NCBI GenBank assembly: GCA_013396755.1
Contig: VWZF01005184.1
Span: 124,473-188,472 of the forward strand
Length of the DNA stretch: 64,000 nucleotides
Source of the DNA: Sclerurus mexicanus
Taxonomy: Eukaryota > Chordata > Aves > Passeriformes > Furnariidae
Direction of reading: 5' to 3'
Shown here: piece after piece, positions 22,376-34,300 of the stretch
How the letters are laid out: each line of letters starts with the position of its first letter
Position numbering within the stretch: position 1 is the stretch's first letter
Program-made: the position numbers and the translations under genes
The notes under the pieces: model-generated
Database searches by the model: none
What the model saw: the letters and a program-made list of their open reading frames with translations, nothing else
Told to the model about the DNA's origin: nothing

Positions 22376-25300
22376 CTGAAAAGACAGAAGAACAATATGA
22401 GCATACAACAAAAACTCTAGCCTATGCCCTTTGGACAGGCACTGCAAAAACACTTAATAAATTTATACCTAAAATATCAGTTACAGATTTTATAGACTGG
22501 AATGATTTAAACCACAGGAATAATTATTGAGAAGCACTCCCAGACACAACATTGTGATACAAATGAAACCAACAGATTTTTAAACTCAGATTTTACTAAG
22601 GACAATGAGCCCTTAAAAAAAGCTGAGGCTGAAGATCTGTTGTAGTGCATTTTTTGGTGGTTATATCCTCAAGCCAGAGAGGCTTTCTCATGGGATATGC
22701 GGATATTTTCTACTTAAGTGGAAAGAACCAGTCAAGGTTTGCAAGAAGAGGAAAAAGGCTTTCATAGAGTTGATGCAGTTAGAAAAAACATTGCTGTATG
22801 AAAAAGTGTACATTACAGTTATACTAACAATTGAAATGGGACTAGGGTATGTATCACTTACCAGTAGGTTCTTCTCTCATTCTGCCTCTTAGCCTGGTAA
22901 CTGAAATACTTAAAATTAGTAAGAAGAGTTCAATGAAACATCTTCCCCAAATTCAGCTAATTAACCGGGAAGAATGCTGTGACAGAAGCCTTTCCAGCAG
23001 AGCTCTGCACCAATTTCTAGAGAGAGCTTTGCTTAAAACAAGATGTTGCTGTGGAGGCGGGGGAGAAAGCACCATGTCCAGTGCCTGCTTCCCTTAGGAC
23101 GGGGACAGGTTCAGCCGGAGCTGGGGGCGGTTTGGAGCTGTGCTCTGGGGGCTGTTGAACCCCGCACACCCACCCCAGCCCCTCCCACTCATCACCAGTT
23201 ACCTCCTGAGAAGAGCTTCAGGTTGCTGCCAACTTGGAGCTCAGCCCTTCGACCTGAAACAAAAGGTTTTCCCGGTGTCCTGTTGGCTTGGGGTCATGCC
23301 TTGCATCTCCCTCCTCACCCCCTGAAAGAGGGAGTCCCTCCTGCTTGTTGCCTGCTGGTGGTTTTGGATACCACAGGACTGGTAAATTACACCCATTTCC
23401 TTCAGCTTACTAATATATACTTTCCCAGATCTTGTATGTTTATTTTCAGGAGGTACAGTAATTTTTTTATTTCTGAAAAGGTATCAAGATCGTTTCAGAA
23501 GTTTACAGTTCATTCATGACCTGAAATACATCTAGTAAAAACTAACTTGTATGTCAAGTGGGCATTCCCAATCAAAACGTATTTATTAGTGTGGCTATGA
23601 CCCTACGTATGAAATGAACTTCATAGATTATTCTGAATAAAAACAGAGGAGGAGCACTTACCAGGAGGAGCAGGAGCCCCAGCCCTCATTCTAGAGGCGT
23701 CTGAAGAAAGAAAAAAGAGTATCTGATTTATTCATGACTGTCTCCCATACCTCACACACAGGAGTGTTTCAGACATCAAATCTGTAACTCTGCCTTCCTT
23801 TCCCACAGTGCCTGGAGCAGCTGTGCCTACACAGCCATCACACACACTACAGGAACAGGTCCTGCTGCAGAGCTGGCCCCAAACTCTTCTCCTGCAGCCA
23901 AAGGGAGCTCGGAGGGAAGGGCAGCCCCAAGCCCTGTGTGCCCCCTGAGCAGGGCAGGACGGTCACTGGGCTGAGCTTCTGGTCACAGAGTTTTCTGCTA
24001 TTGAACTCCCCTGCACCACTTTGAAAGAGGAACCTCCAGAGGACAGGGCAGTGTTGTGGTTCCCTCAGTGCATTTCTGTGAAGGAACTAGGGCAAAACCA
24101 AGGCTCTTGACCTATACAATTAATATTCAAATAAATGCTATTTCCTGAAAGAGAGAAAGAAATGCCTAAAACATCCTCAGAAGGCATTTCAAAAATTCTT
24201 GAGGTGCTTCACACGTGGTTGGAGGAAGCAGAAAGCATCATTAACGCCACTGACTTGAAGAACTACTTTTCCTCAAGAGCAAAGGCAATTTTGACCTTTG
24301 AGACTTTCTGAATGGAATATTTTCTCCCTTGGACCATGTCATCCACCCAAATCCTGCCAGACACCGTGGTAGGCATTGCCTAGGTTTTGCTTCACACATT
24401 TTTGCAGACCTCTTCCCTCTATAGAACAAATGCTTGTTTGTTTTTTCGTTGGAAACTACTATGGAAATATGCTATGGGAAAAGAAGAAAACACTTACGTC
24501 CTGTTAGAAGCCAGCTGGTCTTCTCGTTGTCTAACACAAGGAAGAGGGACAGATTAGGGTCACACAGTCAACATTATTTTACCCACGTGCAAAACAGCAA
24601 ACTGGGACAAGAGGGTGTTGGGCTTCAGATGATGAGGTTTTTCATGTTAAAGGACGGGGAGAGGAGCACCTGCAAGGCCCCTGGCAAGGCTGTGATTTCC
24701 CCACATATCCTTTTTTTGATTACAGAGAAAAGTGTAAACTTTTTTTGCATTGATGGGGATGTAACAGTAACAACTACTAAATTGACTTTGGTTAATATTT
24801 AAACAGATTAATTTCCATTTCATCAGGGGTGCCCATTTCCCACTTCACCCTTCCAAAAAACTCCTGTATGTTTTGTTTTGAAAGGAAGGCAGTCCCTGAG
24901 CTCCTGCCTCGTTACCACATCACATCACTGTCAAATGAACCTGGGTGGAAGTCCACAACAAATGAAGCACAGCAGCCCCTTCCAGGGGCTGTTCAATGCC
25001 ATTTACCAGCTTCAGTGGGTTTGTTTGCCAGCTCTCCCTGCTGCTGGTCCCCGGGCTTGGTGACCACCATGGAAGTGAGTGGTGTAACAAAGCTGTACTG
25101 CAGGGACAGCTCCAAGGCTTGTGCCTCCAGGGCCTTCTGGTCCTCTTCTGGGGCTGAAATACTAAAGTCTGTGTTAATGATGAAGAAATAACATGTAGAG
25201 ACTATGAACGAGTTGTCTTCAGATTCCTTTACATATTAGCTGTTTCTTATTATTATTGAAGGGTCAGCAGTCCCATTGGGATAACTCAGCTGTTCATATA

Positions 25301-28300
25301 CTTGAAATTATGGAGATGCTTAACTCTTTGTAACTCTGGAGCCTATGTGTCATCCACATACATAAAAATAATAGATACCTGATCTATGAAATACCTTATG
25401 GGCATACATACTGCTCTTTTCACTAGCTATTGCCATTTCCTCATCTACAGACAGTATTTCTGGATGTGTAACAACAGCTCAACACAATCCATACAATTAA
25501 AATCTATTTCACAGTCATGGCATGAAGAATATTTTACATGTGTGTATATATATATATACACACATTTAATGATAGAGAGCTATCACAAACTGAAAGGCTG
25601 CTCGTGTTCATCATACAGTAATGCAGTATTCTTCCAGTATCCCATGTTTTTGATACTATCTGGAGAAATATTTCAGTTTCTTTGTGTTTTCTGATCATAT
25701 ACCTTGTGAATAAGGAATTTGCATTGTAAGAAGTTGGAAATTTGTTCCATGAAACATTAAAATGGCTTACGCTTTTTCCAGAAGCTGTTGGATGGTTAGG
25801 TAGGCCCACAGTCTCTCTATGAAATTTCCAAAGATGTATCTTCGATCTTGGAATATTTGCTCCTTCTCTTTGACATTTACTTCTTCTTTAAGAGTCAAGT
25901 CACTAGTGTGCTGAAGGACAAAATAATATGGGTTTGGAAGGATTAAAATTGCCATTTGCTTATTTATGGATGTTACTCAAGTTTTTCTTTTGTAGCACAT
26001 TCGGGAGGGGGGAAATTGAATTCTCACACATTCCCTAAGATGGAGAAACAGCTGAGTGCCCAAACAGAGAACATGTAGTGCACACAAAACACCTCTGGAA
26101 GTCTCCTGTTGTGCCCCAAAAGACAGAAGGGAGCGGTATTTTTCACAATTAGAAAACTAAATACTTACTGACTGAGCTTTAATTTCTACTGGCAAAAGAT
26201 CCAGGCCATTGCTAATTTTTCCAGACACTACAAGTTCAGATCCTTCAAAAAACAGCGTAAAATTGCTCTTGGTTAATCCCTCAATAGCATTTTCTGGATA
26301 CTGCATTTCAATTTTTGTTAATATTGGCGTAGCCACCTCTTGAAAAAAGTCCTAAAGAGAAGCAGAGAGAGAGAACACACACAAATGACTGGAAAATAAT
26401 GCAGAGCAATATGTTGAATGTCTAAAACCCCCTTAAAAACCTTTTTCTTCGGTAGTGCAAAGCTACCAGAAAGTTAGAAAATAAATGTTTTTTCCCAGTG
26501 TCCAGCACACTTTCTCCAGCCAGGCTGGCCATGCCACAGAAACTGTATGTCCCATGGAAATTCAAGTACCCAGGCGGTGTCCCCATTATCATCATCCCAC
26601 CCCAGTTAGGTGTTTTGCTTTATCCCTTTTCACACCTGATTTTTAAAACTTGACAAGATTAATCTTTCTCTTTCTGGGCTGGGGCTGGCAGTAAGCAAAT
26701 CCAGTCTCTGCACACCCACCCAAAACAGGTAGAATTGGCTTCCCAAAAGTTAACCCCTCTCTAGATGGTCAGGGAGGACCCAGAGTGGTGGCAGTGCATG
26801 GTTTGCCTGCAGGTGCCTCAAACTACCTACTGATTTTTAGGGAAACCATGACAAACAGCTTCTAGTGGTAGTACTTTTAGTGATTTGAAACCAAACCCAA
26901 GAACAGTTCTTCCACCATCACTTCCCCTGGACAACTGGTCTTTTTGCAGAAGTACAGAAACTTGTGAGTTTCCTGGTCTGTCTGAATATAGCTGATTTGA
27001 GGGGAACTTCTACTCTGAGTCATGGTTAGGGTACAAACCCTCAGATACCCTGAAGTAGCCTTCCTCCCTCCCCAAAATTAACAGGTAAAGATAAACCCAA
27101 CATTGCATCTCAGGAAATGTGTGATTTTGCTCCTTGTACTAGACATAAACTGTAGCTGATAGATGTTTTTTTTGGCATATTCCTTACTCCTGACCTGGAG
27201 CTGCAAGGCTGCATCAGCCTTTTCATATATACGACGTGCTATTCCCCCATTGCTTAGGGCCATTTTCTCCAGGAATTTATAACTGACATCAAACCCGAAG
27301 CCAAGGCAGAAAAGAGCATATTTCCCATTGATTGCTTTCTGAATCTTTTCTTGAATCACTTCCACATTTGTCTCACCTACAATCAAAGCAAAAACATATT
27401 GTTGGATTGGCCTTTTTCAAGTACCAAAAGACAGCAGCAGGTTTAATGGAAAATTCTGCCTGAAGTTTTTTTAAAGAATTCAAATTAAAATATTAAAAAG
27501 CTATGGGACAGAATGGAGATTAAATGGAGGTTAAATGGAGATGAAAGCACCACTCTGCACGTGGAATGCCAGCATGTGATTCTTCCCCTTAATGACTTTT
27601 ACTAACTTTCCACTGATGTTGTGGCTAAGTGCAAAGTGATTTACAAGATTATGGGGGCCAGAGGAGGATATTAGGACAGGAGGGACACACACTATAAATT
27701 AACAATGTGAGGGGTGGATACACTTCATCAAGCACTGGGAAGACAAGCACCATCCATAAAAATTACGTGTGTCAGTTCAGAGAAGGAGGATGGGTTAATG
27801 GTGGAATTCCAACAAACTGCCAGTAAGCCCAGCCGTGCTGTTCTCCCAGCCCCTCTGGTGACAGAGGGAAAAGATTTGCACACCATCACCTTATCCCATT
27901 TGAAGAGCTGCTGATGGCCATGGATGGAGAGCTTCTCCGTCAGCTTTTCCAGGCAGGAGCTGTCACTGCCTGGAGCAACATCGTGGGAGCAGCTCAGATT
28001 TTCCTCTCTGAGCAGCTCTGCCAAGGAAGGCAGTGTCTGCAATGACACCTGGCACCCCACCCTGGCCTGGTTTCTGACCAGCTGCTGGATGTGCAGGGCA
28101 CTCGGGAGTACTGGGGACTCACTGTGGCTGTGCCAAGGAGGCAGCACTGGGAGCTGAATTTTATTTAAAATCCCAAGCAAATAAACCAACCCCAAAGCAG
28201 AATGGCTCACGGGATCCAAAAGGTGGACTGATCTTATTAGGGGCCTTAGAGCTGGATTAGTGTTGGTGGCCTTGGAGAGATGCTGGTGCCACACAAAACT

Positions 28301-31300
28301 CAGACAAACCCCTGTTCAGAACAAGGGATGTTTGAGCCAATGCACTGGGAGTTACTGCTTATCTCACCCAATATTTCCAACTCAACCCTCTGGTTTGTGC
28401 TGTATGTTCAAGATGTCCAGGTTTTGTCTCTAGGTATTTTATTTTTATATTTCAGCTGTGCCTGGAGTAGCTCCAACAACTCCCTTGAGTTTATAAACTG
28501 GGAAGCCAGTGGTATTTAGCAAAACAGTTGCCAGCCTGCCATCACTCCTTACAGCCCTGGCAGAGCCCTCTCACAACCCCCCTCTCCAGATCCTCAGCCT
28601 GTGTGTTCCAAAGCTCCTTTCAAAAGCAGGCTGAGCCTACCAGCATCTGGGATGCGAGTGTGAAAGAGCAAAAATCCTAGGGGAGAGGGGCCGGAGGGCG
28701 GTGTTCACTCACCAGCAGTGGGCTGGCCGTCCGTCAGCAGGATGACCATGGAGACGCTGCGCTCGGGAAGGCTCTCGGCTCGGTCCAGCACACCCACGGC
28801 TCTCAGCAGGGCACCGCTGATGTCTGTGCCTGCAGGGAGACAGCGGGCACCGCTCACCCCACAGCCTAATCCCCTGCAGGGACTGCTGCGCTTCATCTGC
28901 GGGGCTGGCCAAGTTTTCTGCAGGAAGCCATCCCTCTGAGAGAGGAGGATTTAGGGACAGTGCATTACATCGCAGTGGCGATGCCAGGGGTACTCTTTTG
29001 GGAGCGTTTTCCACACATGTGTCATGGGAAATGCAAACGTGTCTAGAGCCATTAAAAGTGCTTAAATAAACACGCTCTTGTCTGTTAGTCTGCATTCAAG
29101 AAAAGTTTCCCTGTCTTGTTTGAGAAGTCAGAGAAAAGAGCTGGGCACTGATGGATTTGTTAGGGTTGGGAGAAAAAAACCCCTACGTTAGCAGTAACAA
29201 CATAAGAGTAAAGGGAGACACAGCCCTAGAGATGTGCTTACAACTGAACAGTAACACCAAGAACACTAACTGATGCAGCAAATGAAATGCCACATGCCTG
29301 TTTTGCCTGGTTTGTTTCTGTGGTGTGGCTTACAAGAGAGTGAAATTTTGGATGTGGTTCTGTTTTTCTTTCTTTGTTTTTTTTTTTTTTGTTCCTAACA
29401 AGGCAACTCTTGATATTGAAAAAAAAAAATCAAATTGCTGTCAAATGTTGAATGAATTGCCATTTCTCTGGAAAAAAAATAAAGCACTATCAGGGAATAG
29501 TTATCTCTGTGATAAAAAATTGAAATAAAACTTTATGGCTTGTATAGTTCATAGATGTGATGTAACCACCTCTTTTTATATATATGTAATAATAATAATA
29601 ATACAGCCACTCTCAGCCTTTCTATCCCACTCGTAAGTATCAAAAGCTGCCTGACTTGCTTTGTAGGCACTGATGGTATTTCTAGGGCACCATGTAAGTA
29701 ATAAACCCAATTATTTTCTAATCCACTCGTTATACTGGGGGCATATTTGTGGTGCCCAGCAGGTGTACCTCCGCTGGCAGACAGAGTCTGCACGAAGGCA
29801 GCAGCACTGGCCACGTTCTCCTCAGTGGCTGGCAGGAGGGAGCTCTTCCACTCTGCCACTTTGCTGTTGAAGGTGATAAAACTGAAATGGTCTTCCGGGC
29901 GGAGGTCTTGCAAAATCTTCAGCAGAGCATCCCTTGTCTGTTCCAAGGAGAAAACAACAGCTTTGAGTATTCCTACCTCCTTGCCAGAACTGCCATTGGA
30001 ATTGCAGTGTGGTAAGGGGGTTTCTCTACAGTGTTATTCCAGATGCAGCCCAATGCCTTTATTAAACCCTAATGGTGTTCTCAGGTTGAGACCATCAGGA
30101 ATGGCCAGTTGACTTAACTTACAGACACCAAAAAAACCCCCTATGAGGGCTGCAGGAGGCTTGTGTCCATCCATATGTATTTTCATGAGTTTCTGTAAGT
30201 CTGAACATTTTGCTGTGCACAAAACCAGTGTGTACGTGTTTCAAAAGAGAAATTCCCAGCTGCTCCCTCAGAAGGCTGGTGTGTGTGTGCCCCTGGTGCG
30301 AGCAGGGGTCTTGCTCTGAGGGGAGTTACCTGCTCGATTTTCCTGCCTGACATGGAGCCACTTCGGTCTATAACAAAGATGACATTTTTGGGAAACACCG
30401 GCATTTCACTGGGTGCAAAGTAATGCACAAAGTACCCATTGACAATCTGAAATGCAGAATGTGAAATCACTTATGAAATTACATCTAGAGAAATAAGTAC
30501 TGCATCTTAACATTCAGGCATAGCAAAAAAGGCAGGGGGAGGGGGAGAGAGGGTCATGCCCAGCATTCTGCTCTTCTCGATAAACCTAAATCAGAGAAAA
30601 TAAATTAAAGAAATTAAAATGTATTTCCTAGCTGGAAGCAAGACTGTCTGTAGAGAGCAGATTACAAGAGAGCATCTTACGTACATATATATATATTAGA
30701 CACCCCAGTGCCATAGGCATGATATATCCATATTATCACTGTACATCATGTTACCTCTTTATCATACCTACGAGCACATCTCTGCTCAGTGGCTCTGGCT
30801 GCCATCCTTTAACACATCTGTGTATGCTTCATTAGTTAAATGGTATGAAAAATACTGTACTTTATTCCCCAGAATATGCATCAGTCCATAAATACCTGTT
30901 AAGTTCTCGCTGTCTTTAGTTATGCCTCAGTTATCACAAAAACCACAAGGAAACCAGGCAGTCATTTTAATTGTTATATAAATCCCATTCCTCTAAACTC
31001 CATTTACAAGAAGCCACAAATACACCTTAGATCAGTCAAAATAATAATAATTACAAGGATGTAAAGAGACAGCTATGAAGTACCAATATAGATTTGGAAT
31101 TGAAACAAAATTTGAAAGATTGATTGTTTTTCTTGGGTGATCTGTTCTTGCAATGTGTCTGGTGTCTGGGGGGATTTACTGAATTTCACCCTCAGCTCCT
31201 GCTGGCCCTGGATTATTGGAAAGTGCTTTTCCTGTCATTCTTGGTGTTTGAAAGCAAATATTGCTGTTTTGCTGATTGCATTTCACATTCAAACCTATCT

Positions 31301-34300
31301 ATGACTTGAAAGCATTTTTATTTCCATTTCTTTTTTTACCTGTATATCACCTGCAGTGGCTTCTCTCTTAACATCATAACGCACAACAAAATCACCATTG
31401 AGGAGAGTTTCATCGAGTTCAGGATTTATCTTCTGCTGATCCACAGTTGGCTTAAACAAAATATGAGCCTGCAAAGCAACCAGAAGAAAAGATTTAGGGC
31501 AATGTTACTTAGAGCTGCCACTGGCAGTAACAGCTGGCAGCTGCTGCTTTACCTTGGTCTCATTCTGCACTTTGGTGAGCGCCTCAGTTAACTCGTTTGT
31601 CATGAAGGTGCTGTCTGTCTCCAGGAAGCGAATGCCCTGGGGCTCGAAGATGTGCACATCGATCTGGCAAGGAGGAGGAGCCAGCATCAGCATCTCAGAG
31701 GGAGCACAGCCCTGTCCACACAGCACAGCGCTGCTCCCTGCCCGGCCCTCGCAGGGACAAGCTCACCTGGAAGTGCTTAACCAGCTGCTTCGGCCGCACC
31801 TTGAGGAGCAGCTCGAACTTGCCCAGCTGCCGCTTCAGCAGCTCCTCGTAGGTCAGCTCAAAGGTGACTTTGCTGGCGGCCGCGATGCTCACGGACACGT
31901 GGAACAGCTCCAGTTTTCTGTCCCTGATCCTGGGGGTGGAGAACAGGGATTTACCTCCTGCAGGGAAGGTTTCCTTGTGGCACACAGAGTTTATGAAGTG
32001 TGTGAAATAATGGCCGAGGGGCCACAGGAGATGAATGAAAAAAGAGGAGTGGTGAATCTTGTTCACCGTAAAGAAGATTCTTTACATTGCAGGCACTATT
32101 ATATACATCACACATATTCCATTAATGTGCCATGGGTGCAGGCTGAGAAATGGAGCAGAAATCCCTACATGCCTCAGACTGGGGTCAAGCAGAGCCGAGC
32201 CTGAATACCTGGGAAGCACAGATTAAATATACCCTGACACTGTGATATCTGCTCAAATGCCACGGTCCTTTGGGTCTGTGGGGAAGCAGACTCAATATTG
32301 AGCACCATCCCAGCATGGCAAGGTGCTCTCATGTGACATGACTGGAGCTCTGAGCAACCTGGTCTAGTGGAAGGTGTCCCTGCCACAGCAGGGGTTGGAA
32401 TGAGATTTAAGGACTCTTCCAACCCAAACCATTCTACGACAGCAAGTTCCAGGGAAATGCTAAATGGTGACACTTGCCACTGGAGCCCATTGCAAGATCA
32501 GATATAAATCATAAGTCACACATTAATATATGAATATATATATATGTGAAAATACATATATACACACACGCACACTGTCCCTCCCACCGAGAACCCAAGA
32601 CTGATTTTCCTGTTTGTCCCCACTGAGGACACTCCAGGGTTTAACCTGCCCCCAGCCACAGAAGAAGCCAAGGAAGAGTGCTGGAGGAGCCTTACACAGA
32701 ATGGCAACGTACTTGACAAGGCCAGCGCTCTGCCCACGTGAGACTGCAGTGTCATATTCCTTTTGAGCAGCAGCTTTCTCCTTTATTATTCCTGGATATA
32801 CTTTACCATCGATGGACCTGTTTGGTTTCCATAAAAATTAATTAATATTAGAAGGAATGAGCTGGGGAAAGGAACTCAGCAGGAGTTTCTTTGTGGCCCT
32901 CGGGGCACAAGCAGGAGACACTGTTTAGCTCTCATATCCCTCCCCACCCAGGAGGGTGTCAGGAGCCACCACCACCATGCAACCCTTCTCCTTGCAGAGT
33001 CTGAGTGAGGCTGCAGCAGTAGAACCACCACCATCAAGCACATCTAGCACCCACACTGTGCAGGAGGCAGCCTGGCCCTGGGCAGCACCTTTCTATCTGG
33101 CTGCCTGTTACTTTGCCCCACAGAACACTTGTGCAGGATCCTTTTTGTGCTCTTTGCTCAGCACCTCCTGAGCAGAAAGATGAACACCCCCCTGCCCTCA
33201 GAGCTGCCTCCTTCACACCACAGGTAAGGACTGGTCCTACATGGAGAAGTTGGTGATGAAGGCTGTCTTGGGTAACTCCACTTCGAAGGAGACCTCTCGG
33301 GATTCATTGTCTCTGTTGACAATCCTGCTGGTGATGACGGTGTGAGCGAACCGTGATGTGACCCTGCAGTCCACGTGGAGGCTGTAGATGTCAACAGCAG
33401 GCTGGAAAAAAGTAAACAGGATGGAACAGAAACGCTCTGGTTTTGCTCCTAAGCATTCCTTAACTGGGTGATGTTGTTGGGAAAGTCTGATGAAGAAATG
33501 GACTGTTAGAAAGTCTGGCTGGAGCTGGGGAGGGGATTGTTCATGACCAGCCTGGTGAGATGCTTATTCCCACCTCTGCAGCCACAACTGTGCATTGTTG
33601 TTCCATGTAAGGTTCCATCAAGCCCTTTTCTGTGGTCTTCAGTGAAACAGCTGCTGCATCACCCCAATACATCACCCAAGATTAACCTCAAAGAGCAGAA
33701 GCCTCTTTGGCCCACAGGAAGGGCCCTGCTTTTTGTGTGGCTGTTTATTTGCTCTCCCAGCTGTTGACTTTGCCGTGTGTTTTCCAGCTCAGAACCTTGT
33801 GTTCTGTACAACACTTAGCAGGTTTGACACCCTGCGTGGGCCTCCAGCCCCTCACTGGTTGCACAAGCAGAGATGCCCTTTGAGCACTTGCGTTTCTCCT
33901 GGTCTGGTGCTTCCAGGGCCTCAGATGCCCAAGGGAGGAGGGCCCCACTCTGGAGCTGCCTGGGAACACCCCACGGGGAGGTTGGACTGAGAATTGCCTG
34001 GAGCATCTGCCTCCAGGAATATCCTCCTTTTGCATTTGGGATATCTCTTTAAAGGCCCTACCCGTGTTTCAGCAGTGACACCAAGAAGGGTGGATCTGGG
34101 CATCACCAGCCTCACAGTAGTCCAACAGTTCATTAAAACAAAAAAGCTCAGCATCAGAGCAGGTCATTGCACCTCTATTTTAACTTTTCCAGCCTCCAAG
34201 TCTTTTGAATAGCTAATAGATCTTTAGTTGATAATTCATCTCCTGTAGTTTGCTTGCCAATTAATGACATCCAGTGGCCTCCTCTTAGTTATGGCACTGG

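Noticed and set aside
23043..23519. 158-codon + strand frame
   Set aside because: It is a shadow over the antisense of ITIH4 exon 23253-23203 in GC-rich DNA.
25007..25153. Start of ITIH4 exon 13 placed after the tttcag acceptor
   Set aside because: This gives 147 nt and a frameshift with a stop. Moving the start 8 nt upstream to 25161 restores the frame and the 155 nt length shared with ITIH3.
31554..32204. 216-codon + strand open frame, the longest in the window
   Set aside because: It is antisense to ITIH4 exons 31929-31767 and 31663-31553 and exists only because those exons lack stops on the opposite strand.
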